Assembly: GCF_004102045.2 (NCBI RefSeq)
Contig: NZ_CP029684.2
Location: 868,001 to 932,000, forward strand
DNA from: Oenococcus sicerae
Lineage (GTDB): Bacteria > Bacillota > Bacilli > Lactobacillales > Lactobacillaceae
Direction: 5' to 3'
DNA: 64,000 nt
The notes under the pieces are model-generated. The model ran no database searches, was not told where the DNA came from, and worked only from the letters and a program-made list of their open reading frames with translations. Within the stretch, counting starts at the first letter, position 1. Each line of letters begins with the position of its first letter. The position numbers were made by a program, and so were the translations under genes. Positions 15,832 to 24,446 of this stretch are shown piece after piece.

Positions 15832-17114
15832 TGAAAGGGAAATTATGGCAGATTTTTGGACCCGTCATTATTGCGGCTGCGACGCTGCTGTTTTTGCTAT
15901 TTGCACCTTTTAATTATTCGCATTTTTCAGCAAAAGATGAAGAACGGGCAGCGGTTGCACTAAATTCGGTTGCCTTTAAGAATCAGCAATTAAAAAAACA
16001 AGCCTTGCTTGATCCGAAAACACGATACATTCCTTTCTTCGGCTCGTCGGAATGGGCTAGGATGGATCCATTTCATCCCAGCGTCCTGGCGGTGAAATAT
16101 CAGCGCAATTATCGGCCATTTCTGATGGGCCGACGCGGCACGCAATCATTGACGCAATATTTCGCTATGCAATCAATTCTTCCTGAATTAAAAAATAAAG
16201 AAGCTGTCTTTGTGATTTCACCTCAGTGGTTTGATAAGTGTGGTGCTCAGCCGGATGAGTTCAATTATTATTTTTCTAATCTACAGGGGACGGAGTGGCT
16301 CGATTCGGCTAAAGATACTGAGGTAGATCGTTATGCGGCGCGTCGTTTCCTACAACTGCAAACACCTGGCAAAAAGAATGATTTAGCTAAAATGTACTTG
16401 AGAATTGCTGCTGGAGAGCCATTGACCGGTTGGCAGCGTTGGCAGATCAATCGGCAAAAACAATTGTTGGAACATGAGGATCAGCTTTTTAGTCGTTTAC
16501 AAATAAACGATAATTTTGATCGGCGTATTTTGCCCGCAAGCAGGCAGCTGCCGAAAAACTTTAATTACAAAGAGCTTGATCGACTTGCCGATACAATTGC
16601 AGCTGAAGGTACAAACAATAATGCGTTTGGTATTTTGAATCGTTTTTATGACAAACGCATTAAGCCAGTTGGCCTTCATCGCTTAAAGGGTATCCAAAGG
16701 TATATGTCTTATGCACGGTCCCCTGAGTATGGTGATTTGCAATTAGTGTTAAATCAATTTGCCAAAGAACATGTCAATGTCATGTTTGTGATTCCGCCTG
16801 TTAATCATAAATGGGCAAAATATACGGGCTTGAATGAGAGTAATTATCAAGAGGCCGTTAGGAAAATAAAATTCCAATTGCATGCACAATCTTTCGACCA
16901 TATTGCAGACTTTTCAAAAGATGGTTGCCGGCCCTACTTTATGCAAGATACGATTCATCTTGGTTGGCGCGGTTGGTTGGCTTTCGATAAAAAAGTAAGT
17001 CCTTTTTTAAGTCATCCAACAAAAGCAGCAAAGTATCGAATCAACAATCGATTCTTGTCGCATGAATGGCAACAGTTAAAACCAACTGAACGCAACTTAA
17101 AGCAGTTTAATTGA
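15831..17114 (+). CDS. dltD: D-alanyl lipoteichoic acid transfer protein
   Basis: 427 residues: one N-terminal anchor helix (residues 9-25) and an extracellular SGNH-like esterase domain. The catalytic Ser lies in PFFGSSEWAR (Ser72/73) and the Asp-His pair in QDTIHLGWRGW near residue 375. It completes D-alanine transfer to teichoic acid outside the membrane. The start overlaps the dltC stop (TAATG). It is the last gene of the operon, followed by a terminator. Confidence 0.94.
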   Translation: MKGKLWQIFGPVIIAAATLLFLLFAPFNYSHFSAKDEERAAVALNSVAFKNQQLKKQALLDPKTRYIPFFGSSEWARMDPFHPSVLAVKYQRNYRPFLMGRRGTQSLTQYFAMQSILPELKNKEAVFVISPQWFDKCGAQPDEFNYYFSNLQGTEWLDSAKDTEVDRYAARRFLQLQTPGKKNDLAKMYLRIAAGEPLTGWQRWQINRQKQLLEHEDQLFSRLQINDNFDRRILPASRQLPKNFNYKELDRLADTIAAEGTNNNAFGILNRFYDKRIKPVGLHRLKGIQRYMSYARSPEYGDLQLVLNQFAKEHVNVMFVIPPVNHKWAKYTGLNESNYQEAVRKIKFQLHAQSFDHIADFSKDGCRPYFMQDTIHLGWRGWLAFDKKVSPFLSHPTKAAKYRINNRFLSHEWQQLKPTERNLKQFN

Positions 17115-17123
17115 TCGATTGTT

Positions 17124-17157
17124 AAAAAATCCCCACCATTATGGTAGGGATTTTTTT
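17124..17157. terminator. Bidirectional terminator between dltD and hsp20
   Basis: AAAAAATCCC faces GGGATTTTTTT with an inner ACCA/TGGT stem and a single C-A mismatch. A and T tracts on both sides fit termination of both converging genes. Confidence 0.85.
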
Positions 17158-17165
17158 AAAATCAT

Positions 17166-17612
17166 TTATTGAATTGCAATATGATGATTTTGGCTTTCAT
17201 CGGATTTTGGTAGCGACAAAGTCAGCATGCCGTTTTCATATTTAGCACTGATCTTTTTTTCATCAACACCAGGCAGGTAATAACTACGAGAATAGTGGCC
17301 ATAACGACGTTCACTGCGAACGATCTTATTTTTCTTGTCCTTTTCTTCGCTGCTGTTATCCAAAATACCGGAAACTGTCAAATTATCGTTTGAATAATCG
17401 ATCTTAATATTTTTCTTGTCCAGACCAGGCAATTCAATTTTTATACCGTATTCCTGATCGTCTTCAGAAACATCAGTCCGCATAATCGAGTGATCGTCTT
17501 TGCTTGTATTCCAAAAGTTATCGCGCGGTCCAAAGAAATTATTCATCAAATTGCCCATCATATCAGGCACATCCACGAATCCTTCATTCTTGTCCATTAA
17601 ATCATTTGCCAT
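17166..17612 (-). CDS. hsp18: Small heat shock protein Hsp20, Lo18-like
   Basis: 148 residues: a hydrophobic N-terminal arm rich in Met and Phe (MMGNLMNNFFGP), an alpha-crystallin domain from about residue 44 to 138 (IKIELPGLDKKNI; the ENGMLTLSLPK strand), and a C-terminal IxI motif (Ile145-Ile147). Such proteins hold unfolding proteins as oligomeric chaperones. The length and MANDLMD start resemble the membrane-associated Lo18/Hsp18 of Oenococcus oeni. GGAGG precedes ATG 17612. The promoter is covered by two CtsR-type operators, so heat, acid or solvent stress probably induces it. Confidence 0.93.
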   Translation of the reverse strand: MANDLMDKNEGFVDVPDMMGNLMNNFFGPRDNFWNTSKDDHSIMRTDVSEDDQEYGIKIELPGLDKKNIKIDYSNDNLTVSGILDNSSEEKDKKNKIVRSERRYGHYSRSYYLPGVDEKKISAKYENGMLTLSLPKSDESQNHHIAIQ

Positions 17613-17664
17613 ATCAAATACCTCCTAATTTATTAAGTGATATCACATACCGCTTACAAGGATC

Positions 17665-17704
17665 ATAATAGTCAGTATTGGTCAGAAAGTCAATAAAGGT
17701 CAAA
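17665..17704 (-). promoter_or_regulatory. hsp20 promoter with two CtsR operators
   Basis: On the minus strand TTGACT (complement of 17688-17693), a 17-base spacer and TATTAT (complement of 17665-17670) form a strong sigma-A promoter. AGTCAATAAAGGTCAAA (17688-17704) matches the CtsR tandem heptad (A/GGTCAAA-NAN-A/GGTCAAA) with one change, and AGTCAGTATTGGTCAGA (17670-17686) is a second, weaker copy. One box covers the -35 and the other fills the spacer, so CtsR binding should block polymerase. Confidence 0.88.
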
Positions 17705-17736
17705 CCTTTTTTGAATATATTAGTTTAATTTGATGA

Positions 17737-18303
17737 CTAGTCTTTGCTGACAACCATTAAGCGATTCAGAGCTTTGGATAAAGTACTTGCAAGCTGCTGA
17801 GCTGGTTCGGGATTCTTCTTATTTAGCCAGCTGCTTAAAATATTCCAGAAACCGCCAGTCGAAAAACTCATAATATATTCGATTTCTATCTGAGTTCCTT
17901 GTATATGCCAAGGTGCTTGGAACAAATCATATATTTTCACTGACTGGGGCGTCCATGCTTCTAATAAGGAACTGAATAAATTATTTTTAATTAATAAACG
18001 CAGCGTGCGGCGTTCCTGCCACCAAAACTCAAAGAAAGTTAGCAGTAGGTCGTCGAAGGAATTACTTGCTTTTTCTGATTCTTTCAAGCTATCTAAGTAT
18101 TCTGCAATTTTTCCATGACAATAATAATCTAATAAGTCTTCTTTGTTTTTAAAGGAACGATAGAAAGTTCGTCTGGCCAACTGAGCTCGCGCAGCAATTT
18201 CAGAAATGCTAATTTCCTGATAGCTTTTTTCCTCTAATAAGGCCACGAAGGCTTCCCAAAACCAGCGCCGTGATTGTTCGGCTAAACGTTGTTTACCATT
18301 CAT
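17737..18303 (-). CDS. TetR family transcriptional regulator
   Basis: 188 residues. The N-terminal helix-turn-helix is typical: FVALLEEKSYQEISISEI followed by AARAQLARRTFYRSFKNKEDLL. The C-terminal ligand domain is of the kind found in lactic acid bacterial TetR_C proteins. It lies divergent to a DHA2 efflux pump, the usual layout for a local repressor that responds to a pump substrate. I start it at ATG 18303, nine bases after GGAG; an in-frame ATG at 18354 is possible. No terminator was seen between it and hsp20. Confidence 0.87.
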   Translation of the reverse strand: MNGKQRLAEQSRRWFWEAFVALLEEKSYQEISISEIAARAQLARRTFYRSFKNKEDLLDYYCHGKIAEYLDSLKESEKASNSFDDLLLTFFEFWWQERRTLRLLIKNNLFSSLLEAWTPQSVKIYDLFQAPWHIQGTQIEIEYIMSFSTGGFWNILSSWLNKKNPEPAQQLASTLSKALNRLMVVSKD

Positions 18304-18320
18304 TTTGTTATTCTCCGATC

Positions 18321-18441
18321 TGTCACAAAATCCCACCATTTGTAGCACTTTCAAAAAGTGTATCGATTTTACTCTTACTACCCCTATAATTTAAACGTGG
18401 CATATGTCACAATTGTAATCTTTGTTCACACTAGTGACAAG
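18321..18441. promoter_or_regulatory. Divergent control region with repeated TGTCACAA-like elements
   Basis: Between the TetR and efflux genes TGTCACAA occurs at 18321 and 18405, and an imperfect palindrome TTGTTCACACTAGTGACAA lies at 18422-18440. TATAAT at 18385-18390 is the likely -10 of the pump gene, with a weak -35. The repeated element, present on both sides of the -10 and just before the pump ribosome binding site, is the best candidate operator for the divergent TetR protein. Confidence 0.5.
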
Positions 18442-18452
18442 AAGGAGGATGA

Positions 18453-20318
18453 ATGAATCAAACGAAGAAGATATTAGGTTTTACCGGTCTTGTGATCGCA
18501 ATGTTTATGGGAGTGCTTGATGGTACTGTTGTAAACATTGCCTTACCAGACATTATGAATCATTTTAAAGCGAGCTTGGCTGATACAAGCTGGGTCTCAA
18601 CGATCTATGTTTTAGCCCTCGCGATCTTTACAATTATCGCGGCTAAGATCGCCGATCAATACGGTCGAAAAAAAATCATGTTGATCGGATTAATTATTTT
18701 TGGTAGTTTTTCTGCCGCAAGTATGTTTGCACAAAATTTATTTATATTAAGTATTTTTCGTTTTATCCAAGGCATTGGCGGTGCGATGATAACGCCCGTT
18801 GTGATTCCGATGGGAATCGAGGTTTTCGGCAAGACTAAACTTTCTTTGATCACAAGTATCATTGCCGCGGTCAGCGCTTTATCTGCAGCTGGAGGTCCGC
18901 CTTTGGGTGGCATTATTTTGCAATATAGCAGTTGGCGTTGGATTTTTGGTATCAACGTACCCATGGCACTGATTGCTTTTTTCTTAGTACTGATTTTTCT
19001 GCACGAATCATATGATGAGACCAGTAGCAAAAAAATTGATTTTATCGGGACGATCACGCTGACTTTGGCACTATTCGGTATTACTTTCGGCCTGCTAAAA
19101 GGTCAGGACTATGGTTGGAATTCGCTAGCAATTATGAGCAGTTTAATACTGGGTCTGATCATGATCGTTTTATTTATTTTGGTTGAAAAACACTCGGCCT
19201 TTCCGATGCTGGAATTGGATTTGTTTAAAATTAGACCTTTTACGGCGTCTAGCCTTGTGTTCTTTATTATTTCCGTTGCACTGATCTGTCCGTCATTGAT
19301 TTTTAATTATTTTTTGCAGAATGTTTTAAATTATTCAGCTTTGAGTGCTGCTTTGGTAATTATACCGGTTTCTTTGACGACGGCAGTTGCGATGCCTTTG
19401 GGAAGTCGTTTGACTGCTAAAATCGGAGCCTCAGCTGTCAATTTTGCCGGTATGCTAATTCTTGGCCTGAGTCTGTCTGCGCTATCTTTGATCCAGACCG
19501 ATACACCGAAAAGCGTCATGATCGTTTTCTTGATTTTAAATGGTTTTGGCTTTGGTTTTGCGACTCAATCGATGGTTTCAGCAATCAAGCCACTACCAGT
19601 CTATAAAAGCGGTGTTGGTTCCGGAATCGTGAATACGGCGCGTCAATTAGGTATGTGTTTGGGCATTGCCGTTCTTGTGTCGCTATTAGATGCACATATT
19701 GATTTAGCCAAACAGCAAATTCGAACTGATTCAATTAGTGTGATCAACACGAAAATATTATCAAAACATGTGAAAACAGTTGCCAAACATGAAATTCGTC
19801 AAGTATTCAAAAAATCTTCTAAATCGACAACGACTAGTAGTAAAAATGCTGTTAAGCAAATGGCGGCCAAGATCAAGCAGGCTGCTCAAGATGAAAAGAA
19901 TTTGCCTAAGCCACGGAAGAACAGTAATTTACGAAAATTGTATGATGCCAGCCAGAAGTTGAATTTAGGATCGCAAAAGCTTGTGACTGCATCAACCAGC
20001 CTAGCTCAGGGGACGGCTAAATTGGGCCAGGCAAATAGTTCGTTGCTAATTATTGGCCAAACCAGTCAGCACATTGCTATCGGTAATGGCAAAATCGCAC
20101 AGGGTCAATCGCGGTTAACACGTGCAATTGCCTTAGTGGCGCAAGCAAGTGAATTAAAGTCGGGTTTGAGGCAAGTAAAATCAATCAAAAACGACAAAAT
20201 TACGACAGCCTTCCACAAAACTTATTTGTTTTCTGCTGCCTTAGTCCTGCTTTGTTCACCAATCGCTTGGTGGTCGGGTGCGGTTGTTTTAGCTCAAGAC
20301 AAAGTTGTTTCACAATAA
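18453..20318 (+). CDS. DHA2 (EmrB/QacA) MFS efflux pump with large extracytoplasmic insert
   Basis: 621 residues, against about 480-500 for usual DHA2 proteins. The pump core has GVLDGTVVNIALPDI, the loop ADQYGRKK and RFIQGIGGAMITPVV motifs of this family. After about residue 415 comes a hydrophilic insert of some 170 residues, before one last membrane helix. It contains a Ser/Lys-rich stretch and then heptad-like repeats of the form L-x-x-G-x-x-K-L, resembling the extracellular region of YhgE/Pip proteins. The insert would lie outside the membrane. Likely exports drugs or other amphiphiles under control of the divergent TetR protein. AAGGAGG precedes ATG 18453. Confidence 0.85.
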   Translation: MNQTKKILGFTGLVIAMFMGVLDGTVVNIALPDIMNHFKASLADTSWVSTIYVLALAIFTIIAAKIADQYGRKKIMLIGLIIFGSFSAASMFAQNLFILSIFRFIQGIGGAMITPVVIPMGIEVFGKTKLSLITSIIAAVSALSAAGGPPLGGIILQYSSWRWIFGINVPMALIAFFLVLIFLHESYDETSSKKIDFIGTITLTLALFGITFGLLKGQDYGWNSLAIMSSLILGLIMIVLFILVEKHSAFPMLELDLFKIRPFTASSLVFFIISVALICPSLIFNYFLQNVLNYSALSAALVIIPVSLTTAVAMPLGSRLTAKIGASAVNFAGMLILGLSLSALSLIQTDTPKSVMIVFLILNGFGFGFATQSMVSAIKPLPVYKSGVGSGIVNTARQLGMCLGIAVLVSLLDAHIDLAKQQIRTDSISVINTKILSKHVKTVAKHEIRQVFKKSSKSTTTSSKNAVKQMAAKIKQAAQDEKNLPKPRKNSNLRKLYDASQKLNLGSQKLVTASTSLAQGTAKLGQANSSLLIIGQTSQHIAIGNGKIAQGQSRLTRAIALVAQASELKSGLRQVKSIKNDKITTAFHKTYLFSAALVLLCSPIAWWSGAVVLAQDKVVSQ

Positions 20319-20351
20319 TGCACCAGATAAGTCAATTTGTTAATAATAATG

Positions 20352-20376
20352 AAAAAACACCAATTGGTGTTTTTTT
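20352..20376. terminator. Bidirectional terminator between the DHA2 pump and galM
   Basis: A perfect palindrome of the form AAAAAACACC-AATT-GGTGTTTTTT, usable from either converging gene. Confidence 0.88.
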
Positions 20377-20402
20377 AATCAAATATGACTATTTTGTGGC
20401 AC

Positions 20403-21425
20403 TTAGTGTTTGTATTGATAGATGATCTCTTGAGTCACAGTTTGATCAGCTGGTATCGTAATGTCACCGAAATTTTGATGGTGAATGGCATCTGGCAAGG
20501 TCTGGCATTCAATGGCCAGTGCATTAAAATCATGCTGTTGCTCACGTACCGGATCTAATGGGTTGGTCGTGAAAACGACGACTGCATTCCGTTTAGAATA
20601 AATTCTCACTTGACGTTTTCCGGCAGTATCGCCGATCTCAGCTACTGGCTCTTCATCAGCTGCATTGACAAGGAAGGCATCATCTAACTCAATTGTGTTT
20701 GTGTCTTCCTGCAATTTATTCAATACATGTTGTACATTCTGTGGTTTTTGAAAATCATAATTTGTGTCTTGGACTGTTATAAAACGGCCAGTGGGCAATT
20801 TATCACTTGCCAGTTCGAGCCTCTTGCTGCTATTAATTTTCAACCATTGCGTTTTTAGATCATGCTGTGTATCGGTAACATTGAAATAAGTATGGATGGT
20901 TGGATTAAACAGCGTCGCTTGGTCGCTTTCCCCGGTAAAACGCACATGGACGTTATCATTTTCGTCTAATGTATAAGTAATCGTGACTTTCAAGTTTCCA
21001 GGATACTGATCGTCACTGCTTTTGATTTGATGTGTGAAAACCACGCTGGCTTGTTCAGCACTTTCTTCGGTGTGGGCATCCCAATTAATAAATGAAAAGC
21101 CATGGCTGCCACCGTGAAGGGCATTGCCACCTTCGTTGTTTTCAATTTTGTAGTTTTTACCATCTAACTTAAATTCAGCTTTGGCGATTCGGCCAGCAAC
21201 ACGGCCAACCGCTTTGCACAAATAATATGTCGTGTTAACGTAGTCAGCCAGATTATCAAATCCGACGATCAGCTGCTGTCGTTTATCGGCCTCCACAGCA
21301 GAAAATTCTTGCCAAGTTGCGCCTAATGTTATGAGCGATATACGCGTTCCTCGTTTGTTGGTCAGACGATACTTATCGATCTGTCGGCCATTTGTTTCGC
21401 CAAAATTTGTTTTTTCAATTTTCAA
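20403..21425 (-). CDS. galM: Aldose 1-epimerase (mutarotase)
   Basis: 340 residues. The catalytic residues of GalM are visible: His in GNALHGGSHGF, His in NPTIHTYFNV and the base Glu in ALAIECQTLPDA. It interconverts beta- and alpha-galactose so that GalK can use the sugar. The start is TTG 21425, seven bases after GAGG; no ATG fits. It is the last gene of galK-galT-galM, 86 bases after galT, and ends at a terminator. Confidence 0.93.
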   Translation of the reverse strand: MKIEKTNFGETNGRQIDKYRLTNKRGTRISLITLGATWQEFSAVEADKRQQLIVGFDNLADYVNTTYYLCKAVGRVAGRIAKAEFKLDGKNYKIENNEGGNALHGGSHGFSFINWDAHTEESAEQASVVFTHQIKSSDDQYPGNLKVTITYTLDENDNVHVRFTGESDQATLFNPTIHTYFNVTDTQHDLKTQWLKINSSKRLELASDKLPTGRFITVQDTNYDFQKPQNVQHVLNKLQEDTNTIELDDAFLVNAADEEPVAEIGDTAGKRQVRIYSKRNAVVVFTTNPLDPVREQQHDFNALAIECQTLPDAIHHQNFGDITIPADQTVTQEIIYQYKH

Positions 21426-21511
21426 AATACTGCCTCGATTCTTTCAATTATGCAAAACTCTTGGACAGAAAAATAATCTTTAAAAGGATGAGATCATGGT
21501 GATTTTCTTTG

Positions 21512-22981
21512 TCAATCAATGAGTTGTTTAACAAAACGATCGAAAGCAGCCTGACCCTGATGGTCCCATTTAAATACGCCAGCATCTTCCAATACTCTTG
21601 AGAATACCAAACCAGTTTCTTTATTTACGATGGATTGAACATTTTCAGTTGTGAATTGATATTGCTGCTTTAATTTATCAGCCCAAGTTCGATGATATTC
21701 AGCCATTTCATTAGGTCGGTCTAACAAGTATTTAGCCACTTCTTGTAGTTCGTTTTTCAAACGAGCTGGTAAAATCGCGCGACCCATGACTTCGATCAGA
21801 CCGATGTTTTCCTTTTTGATGTGTTGTACATCTTGATGCGGATGGAAAATACCGTTTGGATATTCAGCCGAAGTTTGATTATCACGCAAGACAATATCGC
21901 ATACAAATTGGCCGTTGTCATGATCAAAATAGGCGATCGGCGTCACAGTGTGATGACGAAGCGTGCCTGTATAGGCTCTCACATTAACTTGATCATCAGA
22001 GTAATTCATCCAGTTTTTATGAATTAAATTAGCGGCATTAATTAATTGTTCGCGATTTTGACTGATCAAGCGAATTGTTGACATGGGCCATTTGACGATG
22101 CCAGCACTGACACCATCGATATTCAGATCAACCGGTCGATCAATTTTAGCTTTCATCATTGGAAAGAAATGACGCCCGCCTTGATAATGATCATGACCTA
22201 ACATTGATCCACCGACAATTGGCAGATCAGCATTACTGCCAACGAAGTAGTCTGGAAAAGTCTGGACGATTTCTAACAGATTGCTAAAGGTATGCTGATC
22301 AATTTTCATGGGCCGATGCTGTTTGGACAAAAAAATAGCATGTTCCGGAAAATAAGCATAGGGAGAATACTGAAATCCCCAGACTTCACCGCCGAGGCTC
22401 AAGCGGATGACACGATGGTTGCTGCGAGCTGGATAGCCTAAACGACCAAGATAACCCTCGTTTTCTAGGCATAACTGGCACTGCGGGTAGCTATGATCGT
22501 GTTGTTTAGCTGCTGCAGCGATCGCTTTAGGATTTTTTTCAGGCTTGGAGAGATTAATGGTAATTTCAAGTTCACCATAAGGGCTCTGAACTGGAAAAGA
22601 AATATTTTTCTTAATGGCTTGCGTTTTAATGTAATTGTTGTTTTGACTGATTTGATAGAAATAGTCGGTTGCAGTTTTAGGACTTTTTTCGTAAAGATTC
22701 CAAAACTTCTGGTTGATCGCAGCGGGCAAAGGTGTCACCAAATCCATTAGCTGAGCTTCTAAAATGTCGCGATCAGACTGATTGTCATCTATTTTGCCCC
22801 TCTTGATCGCAGTATTAATAAGGGCTGCGGCTAAACTGAGCAGCTGATCATCTTGAGCAGCCAAGGTTTCGCCATCTCCAATTAGCCCGTGGATCTTGTT
22901 TTCAAGATAGACACTATCAAGCTCTTCATAAACCGTATTTGATTGAATGATGGCATTAACAAATTTGTCCAAAGTAGACAT
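21512..22981 (-). CDS. galT: Galactose-1-phosphate uridylyltransferase, Firmicutes type (class II)
   Basis: 489 residues, the length of the Gram-positive GalT family rather than the shorter E. coli type. It holds GGSMLGHDHYQGGRHFFPM, the active-site region with the conserved His pair, and LGRLGYPARSNHRVI. It exchanges UMP between UDP-glucose and galactose-1-phosphate. I start it at ATG 22981, seven bases after AGGAG and 13 bases after galK; an upstream in-frame ATG at 23137 would overlap galK heavily and is unlikely. galE is not in the window. Confidence 0.94.
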   Translation of the reverse strand: MSTLDKFVNAIIQSNTVYEELDSVYLENKIHGLIGDGETLAAQDDQLLSLAAALINTAIKRGKIDDNQSDRDILEAQLMDLVTPLPAAINQKFWNLYEKSPKTATDYFYQISQNNNYIKTQAIKKNISFPVQSPYGELEITINLSKPEKNPKAIAAAAKQHDHSYPQCQLCLENEGYLGRLGYPARSNHRVIRLSLGGEVWGFQYSPYAYFPEHAIFLSKQHRPMKIDQHTFSNLLEIVQTFPDYFVGSNADLPIVGGSMLGHDHYQGGRHFFPMMKAKIDRPVDLNIDGVSAGIVKWPMSTIRLISQNREQLINAANLIHKNWMNYSDDQVNVRAYTGTLRHHTVTPIAYFDHDNGQFVCDIVLRDNQTSAEYPNGIFHPHQDVQHIKKENIGLIEVMGRAILPARLKNELQEVAKYLLDRPNEMAEYHRTWADKLKQQYQFTTENVQSIVNKETGLVFSRVLEDAGVFKWDHQGQAAFDRFVKQLID

Positions 22982-22994
22982 GATTAAACTCCTA

Positions 22995-24167
22995 TTAGTT
23001 GAATTTGACTTCTTTAGGTCCATCTGAGATTTTTGCAATATAAAAATCAGCTGCATAACCAATTTCTTTTTTGTAGGCATCCCCGACTTTTGTTTTGAAA
23101 TCTTCAACATAGTCTTTGTTGACAATTGCAATCGCACAACCGCCGAAACCTGCCCCGATCATTCGAGCACCCAGTACACCAGGCTGTTTCCAAGCAGACT
23201 CTACTAATGTATCCAGTTCTTTTCCAGTGACAGCGTAGTCGTAATGCAGAGAAACATGTGAAGCATTAACTAATTGGCCAAAAGTTGTCAGATCATTTTT
23301 CTTTAGTGCTGCAAAAGCCCGCAAAGTTCTTTGATTTTCAAAAACAGCATGCCGCGCTCTTTTGATCAAAGTATCGTCATTGATCAAATAAGCTGCTTGG
23401 TCGAATTGATCAATTGATAACTCGCCTAACGATTTGATAGTGAGTTTTGTTTGTAATCGTTTTAATGCCTGCTCGCATTCAGATCGCCGTTCGTTATACT
23501 TAGAATCCTGCAGTTCACGTCGCTTGTTTGTACTCATAATAACGATGATATTTTCATTAAGCTCAATCGGCGCATACTCATACTTCATCGTGTTCGTGTC
23601 TAATAGAATAGCTTGATCAGCTTTACCCATGCCAACGGCAAATTGGTCCATGATACCGGAATTAACACCAATATAATTATTTTCTACTTCTTGTCCGATT
23701 TTAACGAGATCTAGCTGTGCGATATCGAGCGAGAAGATATTTTTTAAAAGTGTGCCCATAAGAAGCTCGATCGAAGCGGATGAAGAGAGGCCCGCGCCAT
23801 CTGGCAAATTGCCATTCAAGAATAAATCAAAACCGTGGTCGAATTGGTAACCGCGCGACACGAGATTAGCTAACACGCCGCGCAAATAGTTGGTCCAGCC
23901 GTCTTCTTTATGATATTCGAGATCGTCAAGTTGAAAACTCACCATTCCTTGATCGGGGATATTGGCAGAATACAAGCAGATTGTCTGATCGTCGCGCTTA
24001 CCGTAAACACCATAAGTGCCAAGACTGATCGCACACGGAAAAACATTGCCGCCATTGTAATCTGTATGTTCACCGATCAAGTTAATGCGTCCTGGTGAAA
24101 AGAAAATTTTTTCAGCGTTTGTTTTAAATTGATTTTTAAACTCATTTAGTAACGTATTTGTATCCAA
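22995..24167 (-). CDS. galK: Galactokinase
   Basis: 390 residues, GHMP kinase. GRINLIGEHTDYNGG is the galactose-binding signature, GAGLSSSAS the ATP phosphate loop, and MIGAGFGGCAIA the C-terminal GHMP motif. It phosphorylates alpha-galactose at C1. The start is TTG 24167, seven bases after AGGAG, a clear case where no ATG is used. First gene of the Leloir operon; its promoter carries a catabolite-response-like site. Confidence 0.95.
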   Translation of the reverse strand: MDTNTLLNEFKNQFKTNAEKIFFSPGRINLIGEHTDYNGGNVFPCAISLGTYGVYGKRDDQTICLYSANIPDQGMVSFQLDDLEYHKEDGWTNYLRGVLANLVSRGYQFDHGFDLFLNGNLPDGAGLSSSASIELLMGTLLKNIFSLDIAQLDLVKIGQEVENNYIGVNSGIMDQFAVGMGKADQAILLDTNTMKYEYAPIELNENIIVIMSTNKRRELQDSKYNERRSECEQALKRLQTKLTIKSLGELSIDQFDQAAYLINDDTLIKRARHAVFENQRTLRAFAALKKNDLTTFGQLVNASHVSLHYDYAVTGKELDTLVESAWKQPGVLGARMIGAGFGGCAIAIVNKDYVEDFKTKVGDAYKKEIGYAADFYIAKISDGPKEVKFN

Positions 24168-24288
24168 GATAATGCTCCTTTTTTGGCCTGTCAGCCTATT
24201 TGATAGTTGCTGTTTTGTTTAGCCTAGTTTCAGCTTTTTTATGTCACTAGGCAGGCAAGCATTGAAAATGGTCAAATAGAATGAATTT

Positions 24289-24337
24289 TGAAACCGTTTT
24301 CACTAAATATTTTACTTGTTAGAAAGCTATAAAACAA
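24289..24337 (-). promoter_or_regulatory. gal operon promoter with cre-like operator
   Basis: On the minus strand TTGTTT (complement of 24332-24337), 17 bases and TAAAAT (complement of 24309-24314) predict a start near 24302. TGAAACCGTTTTCA (24289-24302) matches the CcpA consensus TGWAARCGYTWWCA at 13 of 14 positions and sits at the start site, where CcpA or a LacI-family GalR would block transcription. The leader of about 135 bases also contains a 7-base stem pairing GCCTAGT with ACTAGGC. Confidence 0.72.
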
Positions 24338-24446
24338 TGGATAACTGATGATTGTAATAATATATTCTTAAATGTTTAGTAAATATTTCCCTTATTTTTC
24401 TCACGTATTCAAGTATTCTTTTTTTTGACGATGATAAAATTAAGCT

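Noticed and set aside
22982-23137. 52-residue N-terminal extension of GalT
   Set aside because: It lies almost wholly inside galK, lacks a ribosome binding site, and ATG 22981 has AGGAG at good spacing and gives the family length.
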